Part shown: piece after piece, positions 1-7,292 of the stretch | How positions within the stretch are numbered: position 1 is the stretch's first letter | How the letters are laid out: every line of letters starts with the position of its first letter | Assembly (NCBI GenBank): GCA_013205085.1 | Contig: JABMLH010000001.1 | Coordinates: 806,001-870,000 of the forward strand | Source: Microbacteriaceae bacterium VKM Ac-2854 | GTDB lineage: Bacteria; Actinomycetota; Actinomycetes; Actinomycetales; Microbacteriaceae | Length of the DNA stretch: 64,000 nt | Reading direction: 5' to 3' | Notes under the pieces: generated by a model | Database searches by the model: none | Seen by the model: the letters and a program-made list of their open reading frames with translations, nothing else | What the model was told of the DNA's origin: nothing | Program-made: the position numbers and the translations under genes

Positions 1-87
1 GGATCTCGGTGCCACGGTTCGAGGTGCGATCGCGTTGGAGCAGTCCTGGCGTACAGACGCGCCGCGCGCCGCGTGCTCGGTGAGCGC

Positions 88-900
88 TCAGCCCGGCTCG
101 TGGAACGCGCTCAGCGTCAGCTCGGCGCCCTGCGGGTCGCGCAGCCGCGCGGTGTCGGCCCAGAATCCGTCGCGGGTGTCGAGCAGGGTCGCGCCGAGCG
201 CCTGGGCGCGTTCGACGCTGTGATCGCGGTCCGCGACGCTGATCGTGACGTGCCAGTGCGGCGCGTCCACGTCCGGCACGATGGAGCCGATCGCATCCGC
301 GAAGCCCTCGGGAGCGCCGGCCTGGCGCTGGTAGATGCCCGGGTCGACGGTGGCTGCGAGGTGGTCGCCGTAACCGGGCACCACGATCATCCGGTGCGCG
401 TCCGGCCCGAGGTCGAGGTAGCGCCAGCCGAACACGGAGCGGTAGAACTCCTGCGCCGCGTCGGCGTCGTTCGTGTGCAGATCACTGAAGTTCCACGCGC
501 CGGGGAGGTTCGCGGTCTGCGCTCCGAGCCGCCGACGGGCCTGCCAGAGCCGGAACGGCGCGCCCTGCGGATCCGCGCACGTCGCCGCCCGTCCGCCGGG
601 ACCGGCGTCCTCGGGTTCGGCGAGCACGCTGCCGCCGGCCGAGCGCACGTCGGCGGCGGCCGCATCCGCATCCTCCACCGCGACGTAGGTGTTCCACTGG
701 GCGGCGCCCGTGCCTGGCCCGATGGCGGCCACATCGCTGCCGTCGAGCTGCGCGATCAGGTAGACGCCCGGGGCGCCGGGCGGCATCGCGTTCTCGAAGG
801 TCCAGCCGAACAGGCCTCCGTAGAACTCGGCGGCGGCCTGCGGATCGGGCTGTTCGGTGTCGATCCAGCAGGTGACGCCGGGTGGATAGGTGCGGTTCAT
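88..900 (-). CDS. VOC family protein with two glyoxalase-like domains
   Basis: The 270-residue protein is built of two vicinal-oxygen-chelate halves, roughly residues 1-125 and 135-265. Each half has the beta-strand pattern and a DPQGA motif (DPQGAPFRLW near 110 and DPQGAELTLS near 255) typical of this fold. The family includes glyoxalases, extradiol dioxygenases and antibiotic-binding proteins; double-domain actinobacterial members are mostly uncharacterised. No signal peptide is visible, so it should be cytosolic. The gene points away from the membrane protein at 999. Nothing nearby fixes a substrate. The family call is firm and the function unknown. The 87 bases before it show no recognisable gene. 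Confidence 0.85.
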   Translation of the reverse strand: MNRTYPPGVTCWIDTEQPDPQAAAEFYGGLFGWTFENAMPPGAPGVYLIAQLDGSDVAAIGPGTGAAQWNTYVAVEDADAAAADVRSAGGSVLAEPEDAGPGGRAATCADPQGAPFRLWQARRRLGAQTANLPGAWNFSDLHTNDADAAQEFYRSVFGWRYLDLGPDAHRMIVVPGYGDHLAATVDPGIYQRQAGAPEGFADAIGSIVPDVDAPHWHVTISVADRDHSVERAQALGATLLDTRDGFWADTARLRDPQGAELTLSAFHEPG

Positions 901-998
901 GGTGCCTCCCTCGTTCCAGCGGCAACGCTACGCTCGCCGCGCCGGAAAGTAACGCGGCGGGAAGTAAGCTGACCCTTACAAGCCGCGGAGGAGGAGTG

Positions 999-1535
999 AT
1001 GCCCGCCTTCTTCGACGGCCTCGGCTTCTGGGAACTGCTGCTCGGCCTGTTCGTTGTGGTGTTCCTGCGCGCGCAGGCGACGTACTGGATCGCGCGCGGC
1101 GTGGTGTCCGGGGTGCGCACCCGACGGTGGGGGCGGTGGCTCGACGCTCCGGCGATGGAGCGCGGTGCCCGCATCCTGAACCGCTGGGGCGCGCCCGCCG
1201 TGACGGTGAGCTTCCTCACCGTCGGCCTGCAGACGGTGATGAACGCCGCGGCCGGAGCGGCACGGATGCGCTGGCTCGTCTACCTGCTCGCGATGGTGCC
1301 GGGCTGCATCGCCTGGGCGTTCATCTACGCCACGATCGGCTTCACCGTGCTCTGGGCCGTGATCGGCGCCGCCGCCGGCAGCCCGTGGGGCGTCGCCCTC
1401 CTGCTCGTCCTGCTGCTCCTGCTCGCCGCCCTCCTGCTCACCCGCCGTCGCCGTTCTCTGCGCGGGTCCGTCGCGGTCAGGGGCGGTTCGTCGCGCGCAC
1501 GTGCATCCGCTCGCCCTGGCGCCCGAAGAGGCTGA
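999..1535 (+). CDS. DedA/VTT-like small membrane protein
   Basis: A 178-residue integral membrane protein. The ATG at 999 is preceded by a strong purine-rich ribosome site (GGAGGAG) and starts just before the first hydrophobic segment. Three or four membrane helices are visible (about residues 8-30, 65-85, 90-120 and a Leu-rich one at 128-148), followed by an Arg-rich cytoplasmic tail. The segment with RWGAPAVTVSFLTVG and a Gly-Trp helix resembles the VTT/SNARE-associated core of DedA proteins, implicated in membrane lipid scrambling. The similarity is weak, so the name is tentative. The last 59 bases overlap the 3' end of the convergent regulator gene. Confidence 0.7.
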   Translation: MPAFFDGLGFWELLLGLFVVVFLRAQATYWIARGVVSGVRTRRWGRWLDAPAMERGARILNRWGAPAVTVSFLTVGLQTVMNAAAGAARMRWLVYLLAMVPGCIAWAFIYATIGFTVLWAVIGAAAGSPWGVALLLVLLLLLAALLLTRRRRSLRGSVAVRGGSSRARASARPGARRG

Positions 1536-2055
1536 GGAACTCGACGGCGCGCTCGTCGGCGCCGCCGAACCAGTGCGGAGTGCGGGTGTCGAACTCCGCG
1601 GCCTCACCCGCCGACAGCACGATGTCGTGCTCGCCGAGCACCATCCGCAACCGACCCTTCAGCACGTAGATCCACTCCTGACCCTCGTGCGTGCGCGGCT
1701 CGGGTTCGCGGCGATCGCCGCCCGCCGGCAGCAGGTGCTTGAACGCCTGCAGCCCGCCACCGGCGTCGCGGCTGAGCGGGATGATCGTCATCCCGTGCCG
1801 CTGGATGGGCTTGAGGTGGATGCGCGGATCACCGGTCGCGGGGGCGCCGACCAGCTCGTCCAGTGGCACGCCGTGCGCCCGCGCCAGCGGCAGCAGCAGC
1901 TCCAGGGTGGCCCGGCGCTGACCGGACTCAAGCCGCGAGAGCGTGCTCACCGAGATGCCGGTCTGCTCGGACAGTGCGGCGAGGGTGACGCCGCGTCGGG
2001 TGCGCACCGTGCGCAACCGGGGGCCCACGGCGTTGAGTACGGCTTCGTCGTCCAT
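1477..2055 (-). CDS. XRE-family regulator with C-terminal cupin domain
   Basis: The 192-residue protein has an N-terminal helix-turn-helix of the XRE type (about residues 10-65, including TLAALSEQTGISVSTLSRLE) and a C-terminal cupin barrel (about 105-185) that would bind a small ligand. This architecture is common among repressors of neighbouring metabolic genes. It is divergent from the flavoprotein gene at 2127, with only 71 bases between the two starts, so control of that gene is the natural guess. Its 3' end overlaps the convergent DedA-like gene by 59 bases. Start ATG at 2055. Confidence 0.88.
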   Translation of the reverse strand: MDDEAVLNAVGPRLRTVRTRRGVTLAALSEQTGISVSTLSRLESGQRRATLELLLPLARAHGVPLDELVGAPATGDPRIHLKPIQRHGMTIIPLSRDAGGGLQAFKHLLPAGGDRREPEPRTHEGQEWIYVLKGRLRMVLGEHDIVLSAGEAAEFDTRTPHWFGGADERAVEFLSLFGRQGERMHVRATNRP

Positions 2056-2126
2056 ACGGTCGAGACTATTGCCGTTTCGGCAAGGTCGCTACCCGGTAGC
2101 GGTGCGCCGGCGGCAGGCTCGGAGGC

Positions 2127-3104
2127 ATGACGGATGAACAGTACGACGTAGTGATCGTGGGCGGCGGCGCGGCCGGACTCAGCGCGGCGACGGCCCTCGG
2201 CCGGGCCCGGCGCACGGTAGTGGTGATCGACGCCGGTGAGCCGCGCAACGCCCTGGCCGAGGGCGTGCACAACGTCCTCACGCGGGACGGGATCGCGCCG
2301 GCCGAGCTCGTGGCGATCGGGCGGGCGGAGGCGGCCGTTTACGGTGTGGAGTTCCTCGACGGGTCCGTCGATCATGCCGAGCCGGTGGGCGACGGATTCG
2401 CGGTGACGGTCGGCGCGCTTGTGGTCACCGCGCGCCGACTCCTGCTCGCCTCCGGACTGATCGACGAACTGCCCACCGTGCCCGGGCTGCGCGAACGGTG
2501 GGGGCGGGATGCGCTGCACTGCCCCTACTGCCACGGCTGGGAGGTACGCGATCAGCGCATCGGCGTGCTCGACGCCGGCGCGTTCTCGGCGCACCGCGCG
2601 TTGCTGTTCCGGCAGTGGAGCGCGGAGATCACCCTGTTCCTCGACGGCGCCACGGCGCTCACCGCGGAGGAGTCGGAGCAGTTGGCGGCGCGCGGCATCG
2701 CGGTCGTGCGCGGCGAGGCCGACCGCGTGGTCGTCGAGCGCGACGCGATCGTCGGACTCGAGGTGTCCGGCGTCGTGCATCCGCTCGATGCCGTCGTCGT
2801 CACCGCGAAGGTGCATCCCCGGGTGCCGGAGGGGCTGGGTGTCGAGATCGCCGAACACCCGATGGGCATGGGCACCCACGTGGTCACCACCCCGACCGGC
2901 GCGACGTCCGTGCCGGGCGTCTGGGCCGCCGGCAACGTCACCGACCTCGCCGCGCAGGTGGTCACCGCCGCCGCGGCCGGGCTGTGGGCGGGCGCGCAGA
3001 TCAACCTGGATCTGATCGGAGCCGACACCCGGGCCGCGGTCGCGGCCTCCCGCGCCGACGCGCGGCGGGCCGCGGTCGCGGCCTCCCGCGCCGACGCGCG
3101 TTGA
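2127..3104 (+). CDS. Thioredoxin-reductase-like NAD(P)/FAD oxidoreductase
   Basis: The 325-residue flavoprotein begins with an FAD-binding GGGAAG motif at residues 12-17 and carries a CPYC pair (C132, C135) followed by HGWE, as in actinobacterial thioredoxin-reductase-like proteins. A second FAD motif (GVWAAGNVTD) lies near 270. The expected reaction is pyridine-nucleotide-dependent reduction through a redox-active disulfide; the partner is unknown. It is short in the middle NADPH-binding region compared with classical TrxB, so it may be an electron-transfer relative rather than TrxB itself. The last 24 residues are two perfect copies of a 12-residue unit, a recent duplication. Divergent from the XRE-cupin gene. 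Confidence 0.85.
   Translation: MTDEQYDVVIVGGGAAGLSAATALGRARRTVVVIDAGEPRNALAEGVHNVLTRDGIAPAELVAIGRAEAAVYGVEFLDGSVDHAEPVGDGFAVTVGALVVTARRLLLASGLIDELPTVPGLRERWGRDALHCPYCHGWEVRDQRIGVLDAGAFSAHRALLFRQWSAEITLFLDGATALTAEESEQLAARGIAVVRGEADRVVVERDAIVGLEVSGVVHPLDAVVVTAKVHPRVPEGLGVEIAEHPMGMGTHVVTTPTGATSVPGVWAAGNVTDLAAQVVTAAAAGLWAGAQINLDLIGADTRAAVAASRADARRAAVAASRADAR
3030..3101 (+). repeat. 36-nt tandem duplication at the 3' end of the flavoprotein gene
   Basis: Two adjacent 36-base units (3030-3065 and 3066-3101) are identical and in frame, so the protein ends with RAAVAASRADAR twice. The duplication lies just before the stop codon and beyond the conserved fold, where it should be tolerated. It looks like a slippage product. 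Confidence 0.9.
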
Positions 3105-3116
3105 GGCACGGGCGCG

Positions 3117-3242
3117 AGCGAACATCTGGGCTGGTGTCAGCGGACGCCACCATGGATGCAGCATCGAGGATCCCCGTGTTTCCGCGGATCCAAGGCCGGC
3201 GCGGCGGGGTGCCGTTCGCTCACGCCAGCCCACATGTTCGCT
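3117..3242. repeat. Large palindromic element, family A, copy 1
   Basis: Outer arms AGCGAACATCTGGGCTGG (3117-3134) and its near-perfect complement (3225-3242, one mismatch) enclose about 90 bases. The inside contains a second pair of complementary blocks (ACGCCACC near 3145 and GGGGTGCCG near 3207) and a GGATCC/CCGCGGATCC core. It fills the junction between the convergent flavoprotein and TetR genes. Two more copies are at 25021-25144 and 25267-25390. Confidence 0.9.
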
Positions 3243-3258
3243 TGCCCGGTCGACTCGA

Positions 3259-3807
3259 TCAGCGCAGCCCGGAGACGAGGTGCAGCACCAGCTCGCGGCG
3301 GCGCGCCTCCGCCTCCGGATCGGAGGCGTCGACGAACGGCGTGACCTGCCAGATCTCGCACAGGCCCAGCACGGCGACGAACACGTCGTGCGCGTTCCAG
3401 CGCGGATCCGCGCGGCCGTCGGCCTGCCAGCTCACGATGGTGGCGACCGGATCGACGGCCTCGTCGAGCAGCGCGTGGGTCTCGGCCCAGAACTCGTCGC
3501 TCTCCATCCGGGCCCAGGTGAGCAGGCGCAGGTTCTCGGGATGGGCGGCGATGAAGTCGAACATCCGCCCGGCGAGGTCGGGCAGGTCACGCGCCTCCTG
3601 GTCGACGGCGAGCCCGATCTCCTGGATGGCGTCGGCGACCGCGGCGACGAACAGCCCGCGTTTGCCGCCGTAGTAGGCGTACAGCCGCTCCTTGTTCAGG
3701 CCGGCCGCCGCGGCCATCCGATCGACGCGGGCGCCGGCGAATCCGAATGCGGCGAACTCCGCGCGGGCGGCGGCGAGGATGCGCTCGCGGCTCGGGATCT
3801 CGGTCAT
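3259..3807 (-). CDS. TetR-family repressor of the adjacent efflux pump
   Basis: A 182-residue TetR regulator with the DNA-binding helix-turn-helix at about residues 8-50 (RERILAAARAEFAAFGFAGA, then LNKERLYAYYGGK). The C-terminal ligand domain resembles the TetR_C_33-like group. It is divergent from the DHA2 transporter at 3945, and an 18-bp palindrome (3850-3867) lies between the two. The usual reading is drug-relieved repression of the pump and of itself; this is inferred from arrangement. Confidence 0.9.
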   Translation of the reverse strand: MTEIPSRERILAAARAEFAAFGFAGARVDRMAAAAGLNKERLYAYYGGKRGLFVAAVADAIQEIGLAVDQEARDLPDLAGRMFDFIAAHPENLRLLTWARMESDEFWAETHALLDEAVDPVATIVSWQADGRADPRWNAHDVFVAVLGLCEIWQVTPFVDASDPEAEARRRELVLHLVSGLR

Positions 3808-3849
3808 GGGCTTACGCCCCTCTCATTCGTCGGCTAGTCTAGACCTCTG

Positions 3850-3867
3850 CCCAACCAACTGGTTGGG
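3850..3867. promoter_or_regulatory. Probable TetR operator
   Basis: CCCAACCA-AC-TGGTTGGG is an 18-bp palindrome with perfect 8-bp arms. It lies 43 bases upstream of the TetR start (3807) and 78 bases upstream of the transporter start (3945). Its position between divergent genes makes it the best operator candidate. Confidence 0.75.
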
Positions 3868-3944
3868 GTGGTCAGACTGCAACGAGGCGGATCCGATCCG
3901 AGGCTGGAAACCTCCGGCGCTTCCGTCGATCCGAAAGGCCGTGC

Positions 3945-5369
3945 ATGTCCGCGCCCTCCTCCTCCCGTCGCTGGTGGGTCCTCGTGATCCTCGCGCTCAC
4001 CCAACTCGTCGTCGTCCTCGACGGCACCATCGTCAACATCGCCCTGCCGCAGGCCCAGGAGCAGCTCGGCCTGAGCGACACCGAACGCCAGTGGGTCATC
4101 ACCGCCTATGCGCTCGCCTTCGGTGCACTGCTGCTGCTCGGCGGGCGCATCGCCGACTTCTGGGGCCGCAAGCGCAGTTACCTGGTCGGCATGCTCGGCT
4201 TCGGAGCGGCCTCCGCGTTCGGCGGCATCGCCACCAGCGGCACCGAGCTGATCATCGCCCGCGGCCTGCAGGGCGTCTTCGCGGCGCTGATGGCCCCGGC
4301 CGCGCTCGCGCTGCTGACCGTGACCTTCCCGGGCGGCCGGGAGCGCAACACCGCGTTCGCCGTGTTCGGCACGGTCGCGGGGGCGGGGGCCGCGGTCGGC
4401 CTCGTGCTGGGCGGCGTGCTCACCGAGTTCGCCGACTGGCGCTGGTGCCTGCTCGTGAACGTGCCCGTGGTGATCGTCGGCTTCATCGCCGGCGTGATCA
4501 TGGTCACCGAGAGCAAGGCGGAGGGCAAGAACCGCTACGACGTCTGGGGCACGATCACGGTCGCGCTCGGACTGGGCTCGTTGGTCTACGGCTTCACGCT
4601 CGCCGAGCACGGCTGGCTCGCGCTCGACACGATCGGCTTCATCCTGGCCGGCGTGATCCTGCTCGTCGTCTTCGTGCGGATCCAGCAGCGCAGCTCGCAT
4701 CCGCTGCTGCCGCTGCGCATCGTCACCGACCGGATCCGCGGCGGGGCGTTCCTGCTGCAGGCGGTGGCCGGCATGGTGATGATCGGCGCGATGCTGTACC
4801 TGACCTTCCACCTGCAGATCGTGTTGGGTTTCGCGCCGCTGGAGGCGGGACTGGCGACGCTGCCGATGACGATCGTGATCATGATCGTGGCGCCGATCGC
4901 CACGAAGTTCCTGCCGCGCACCGGACCGCGCCCGCTGCTGATCGCCGGCCCGCTCGTCGGCGCCGCCGGGCTGGTGTACCTCTCGCGGATCACCGCGGAC
5001 GGCGACTACTTCGTGCAGGTGCTGCCGGCCCTGGTGCTGCTGGGCGTCGGGATGGCGCTGATGTTCGTGACCATGCAGAACCTCGCGCTCGCGGGCGTCG
5101 AGCCGCACGATGCGGGTGCCGCGTCGGCGACGGCGAATGCCGCGATGCAGGTGGGCGGCTCGCTCGGGCTGTCGATCTTCACCACGATCTACGCGGGTGT
5201 CGTCGGCTCCGAGCAGACGCCGACCGCCTTCGTCGCCGGGTACTCGGCGGCGTTCATCGCGGCGGCCGTGGCGTTGGTGGTCGCCTCGGTGATCGCGGTG
5301 GTGTTCATCCGCGGGTCGAAGGAGGCGCTGATGCCGGCCGAAGGGGCGGCTGCGGTGCATCTGGGGTGA
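3945..5369 (+). CDS. DHA2-family MFS drug transporter
   Basis: The 474-residue protein has about 14 hydrophobic segments and the DHA2 signatures: a first helix with VVVLDGTIVNIALP (D25 region), the loop motif GGRIADFWGRKR near residue 65, and a later ARGLQGVFAALMAPA segment. It should export hydrophobic or cationic compounds by proton antiport across the cytoplasmic membrane. The divergent TetR gene and operator suggest inducible expression. The start ATG at 3945 follows a weak GGCC-type leader. The substrate cannot be told from sequence. Confidence 0.92.
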   Translation: MSAPSSSRRWWVLVILALTQLVVVLDGTIVNIALPQAQEQLGLSDTERQWVITAYALAFGALLLLGGRIADFWGRKRSYLVGMLGFGAASAFGGIATSGTELIIARGLQGVFAALMAPAALALLTVTFPGGRERNTAFAVFGTVAGAGAAVGLVLGGVLTEFADWRWCLLVNVPVVIVGFIAGVIMVTESKAEGKNRYDVWGTITVALGLGSLVYGFTLAEHGWLALDTIGFILAGVILLVVFVRIQQRSSHPLLPLRIVTDRIRGGAFLLQAVAGMVMIGAMLYLTFHLQIVLGFAPLEAGLATLPMTIVIMIVAPIATKFLPRTGPRPLLIAGPLVGAAGLVYLSRITADGDYFVQVLPALVLLGVGMALMFVTMQNLALAGVEPHDAGAASATANAAMQVGGSLGLSIFTTIYAGVVGSEQTPTAFVAGYSAAFIAAAVALVVASVIAVVFIRGSKEALMPAEGAAAVHLG

Positions 5370-5381
5370 GGGAGAGGGGCG

Positions 5382-5402
5382 CAGCCCGGCTCCGCCGGGC
5401 TG
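5382..5402 (+). terminator. GC-rich hairpin after the DHA2 transporter gene
   Basis: CAGCCCGGC and GCCGGGCTG form a perfect 9-bp stem with a 3-base loop, 12 bases after the transporter stop codon. There is no U-run, as is common for actinobacterial terminators. Confidence 0.6.
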
Positions 5403-5412
5403 TATCCTCAAG

Positions 5413-5424
5413 TGGTCCGTACCA
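5413..5424. promoter_or_regulatory. GntR/DasR-like operator upstream of nagB
   Basis: TGGTCCGTACCA is an imperfect palindrome with arms TGGT/ACCA, close to the DasR/NagR consensus (TGGTCTAGACCA) that controls amino-sugar genes. It lies 24 bases upstream of nagB. A TATCCT hexamer at 5403-5408 could be the -10 element, which would place the operator over the transcription start. No dasR gene is in the window. Confidence 0.6.
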
Positions 5425-5447
5425 GATAAGACCAGGAGGCCGTCGGC

Positions 5448-6227
5448 ATGGAGATCGTCATCGAGCAGGATGCGGATGCGGTCGCCCGCACCGTCGCCGA
5501 CATCGTCGAGGGCTACGTACGCGCGGGCGCCACGACCCTCGGCCTCGCCACCGGCTCGACGCCGCTGGGCAGCTACACCGAGCTGATCCGCCGCCATCGC
5601 GAGGAGGGCCTCAGCTTCGCGAAGGCGCGCGCCTTCCTGCTCGACGAGTACGTCGGGCTGCCGGCCGCGCATCCCGAGAGCTATCACTCCGTGATCCGTC
5701 GCGACTTCGTCGGACAGGTCGACCTCGATCCGTCGGCGGTGCGGGGCCCGAACGGCGAGGCCGCCGACATCGCGGCGGAGGCGCGCGCGTACGACGCGGC
5801 GATCGGGGCGGCCGGCGGCGTCGACGTGCAGTTCCTCGGCATCGGCACGGATGGGCACGTCGGCTTCAACGAGCCGATGTCCTCCCTCGCGTCGCGCACC
5901 CGGGTGAAGACGCTGACCGAGCAGACCCGGATCGACAACGCCCGCTTCTTCGACGACGTCTTGCAGGTGCCGCACCACGTGCTCACCCAGGGCCTCGGCA
6001 CGATCTCCGAGGCGCGGCACCTCATCCTGATCGGCCTCGGTGCCGGCAAGGCGGCGGCGATCGCGGCGGCGGTCGAGGGCCCGCTCGCGGCGATGTGCCC
6101 GGCGTCGGTGCTGCAACTGCATCCGCACGTCACGGTCGTGATGGACGAGGCGGCGGCGAGCGAGCTCACCCACGCCGACTACTACCGCTACGCGATCGCG
6201 AACAAGCCGGCCTGGCAGTCGTTCTGA
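5448..6227 (+). CDS. nagB: Glucosamine-6-phosphate deaminase
   Basis: This 259-residue enzyme converts glucosamine-6-phosphate to fructose-6-phosphate and ammonia, the last step of amino-sugar catabolism. Family motifs are clear: the phosphate-binding [14 protein letters not shown] near 33-46, the catalytic FLLDEYVG (D66, E67) and [13 protein letters not shown] with H137. Length matches bacterial NagB. The start ATG at 5448 follows AGGAGG. The stop overlaps the ATG of cutC, so the two are translationally coupled. A DasR-like site upstream suggests induction by glucosamine-6-phosphate. Confidence 0.95.
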   Translation: MEIVIEQDADAVARTVADIVEGYVRAGATTLGLATGSTPLGSYTELIRRHREEGLSFAKARAFLLDEYVGLPAAHPESYHSVIRRDFVGQVDLDPSAVRGPNGEAADIAAEARAYDAAIGAAGGVDVQFLGIGTDGHVGFNEPMSSLASRTRVKTLTEQTRIDNARFFDDVLQVPHHVLTQGLGTISEARHLILIGLGAGKAAAIAAAVEGPLAAMCPASVLQLHPHVTVVMDEAAASELTHADYYRYAIANKPAWQSF

Positions 6228-6949
6228 TGCCGGTGCTCGAACTCGCCGTGCAGGATGCGGCGGGCGCGCGGATCGCCCGCGAGGTCGGCGCGGCGCGGGT
6301 CGAGCTCTGCGCCGCGCTCGGCACGACCGGCGGGCTGACGCCGAGCATCGGGCTGGTCGAGAGCGTGGCGGCCGTCGGCGTGCCGGTGCACGCGCTGGTG
6401 CGGCCGCGCGCCGGCGGATTCGCGTACGACGCGGAGGAGATCGCGGTCACGGTGCGCGACATCCGGTCGGTACTCGCCGCGGGGGCGACCGGCGTGGTCG
6501 TCGGCGCCGTGCGCGACGGCGAGGTCGATCTGGCGACGGTGCAGCGGTTCGTGGCCGCTGCCGAGGGGGCGCCGGTGACGTTCCATCGAGCGCTCGATGT
6601 CGTGGCCGATCCGCTCCGGGCGCTGCCCGGGCTGAGCGCCGCGGGCGTGGTGCGGGTGCTCACCAGCGGCGGCGCCGCGACGTGCATCGAGGGCGTCCGG
6701 ATGCTCGCGCGGCTGGCCGCCGCGGGCTCGGGCCTGGAGATCATGGCGGGCGGCGGCGTCACCGTTCCCGACATCCCGACCCTCGCCGCGACCGGGGTCG
6801 ACGCCGTGCACCTCTCGGCCCGCCGTACCGTCGCGAGCCCACCCGCCGGCCCTGGTGGCGGCCCCTCCTCCTTCGACGCGACCGACCCCGTCCTGGCCCA
6901 CGCGGCCGCGCGCGCTCTCCGCTGCGCGACCGCTCGCCCGGCCTCCTGA
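6227..6949 (+). CDS. cutC: CutC-family protein
   Basis: The ATG at 6227 overlaps the nagB stop. The 240-residue TIM-barrel protein shows the CutC signatures: an N-terminal ELCAALGTTGGLTPS block, HALVRPRAGGFAY, VTFHRALDVVADP and VLTSGG near the end. CutC was once linked to copper homeostasis, but that role is disputed. Frequent coupling with amino-sugar genes, as here, suggests a sugar-related function; that is inference. A strong hairpin begins right after its stop codon. Confidence 0.9.
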   Translation: MPVLELAVQDAAGARIAREVGAARVELCAALGTTGGLTPSIGLVESVAAVGVPVHALVRPRAGGFAYDAEEIAVTVRDIRSVLAAGATGVVVGAVRDGEVDLATVQRFVAAAEGAPVTFHRALDVVADPLRALPGLSAAGVVRVLTSGGAATCIEGVRMLARLAAAGSGLEIMAGGGVTVPDIPTLAATGVDAVHLSARRTVASPPAGPGGGPSSFDATDPVLAHAAARALRCATARPAS

Positions 6950-6994
6950 GCGAAAAGTTGCAGCCCTGGAGTGCCGAGGGCTGCAACTTTTCGC
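6950..6994. repeat. 18-bp perfect inverted repeat after cutC
   Basis: GCGAAAAGTTGCAGCCCT (6950-6967) is exactly complementary to 6977-6994, with a 9-base loop. It begins at the base after the cutC stop and ends in a T-run on both strands, so it can act as a bidirectional terminator. It insulates nagB-cutC from the reverse transcriptase leader. Confidence 0.9.
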
Positions 6995-7003
6995 TGTAGC
7001 GTC

Positions 7004-7060
7004 GGGGGAGGACGCCCCGCGGGCGAGGCGGATCGGCGCACGATGTGCGTCGTCCTCCCC
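7004..7060 (+). ncRNA. Candidate structured RNA upstream of the reverse transcriptase
   Basis: GGGGGAGGACG (7004-7014) pairs with CGTCCTCCCC (7051-7060). The space between holds a CCCCGCGGG segment and a perfect CGCAC-GAT-GTGCG hairpin (7037-7049). A second small palindrome, CCCCGG...CCGGGG, follows. Retron reverse transcriptases are normally preceded by a structured msr-msd RNA, so this is the best candidate here. The branching guanosine and the a1/a2 repeats could not be assigned by eye, so the assignment is speculative. Confidence 0.35.
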
Positions 7061-7173
7061 GGGGCCACCCCGGGGCACGAAGACCGACGGAGAGACGCGG
7101 CGCTGCGCCACGCTGCGCTTCGCGCAGGCGAGCGCACGCACGGAGAGACAGGTCGCGCGCGGGGCGTCCGTGC

Positions 7174-7252
7174 GCCGAGCGCTGCGCGCCGGCTCCGGGC
7201 GCCCGCCGAGCGCTGCGCGCCGGCTCCCGTGCGCCGAGCGCTGCGCGCCGGC
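7174..7252 (+). repeat. Three direct repeats in the reverse transcriptase leader
   Basis: GCCGAGCGCTGCGCGCCGGC occurs three times without change, starting at 7174, 7205 and 7233 (periods 31 and 28). Each unit is itself partly self-complementary. The array ends 40 bases before the ATG of the reverse transcriptase. The spacing is irregular and the spacers short and alike, so it is not a CRISPR. The remainder of 6995-7292 shows no convincing gene. Confidence 0.8.
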
Positions 7253-7292
7253 GGCCGAGTTCGCGTACCGTGGATGTGCGAGGGGGTGCGCG

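Noticed and set aside
1-87. Partial gene at the left edge
   Set aside because: No frame with family-like sequence is evident in the 87 bases before the VOC gene stop codon.
3692-6226. Open frame extending upstream of cutC through the transporter and nagB genes
   Set aside because: Only the part from 6227 matches CutC; the rest is a shadow of the DHA2 transporter and nagB in another frame.
7174-7252. Direct repeats before the reverse transcriptase as a CRISPR array
   Set aside because: Only three units, spacers of 8-11 bases that are similar to each other, and no cas genes.
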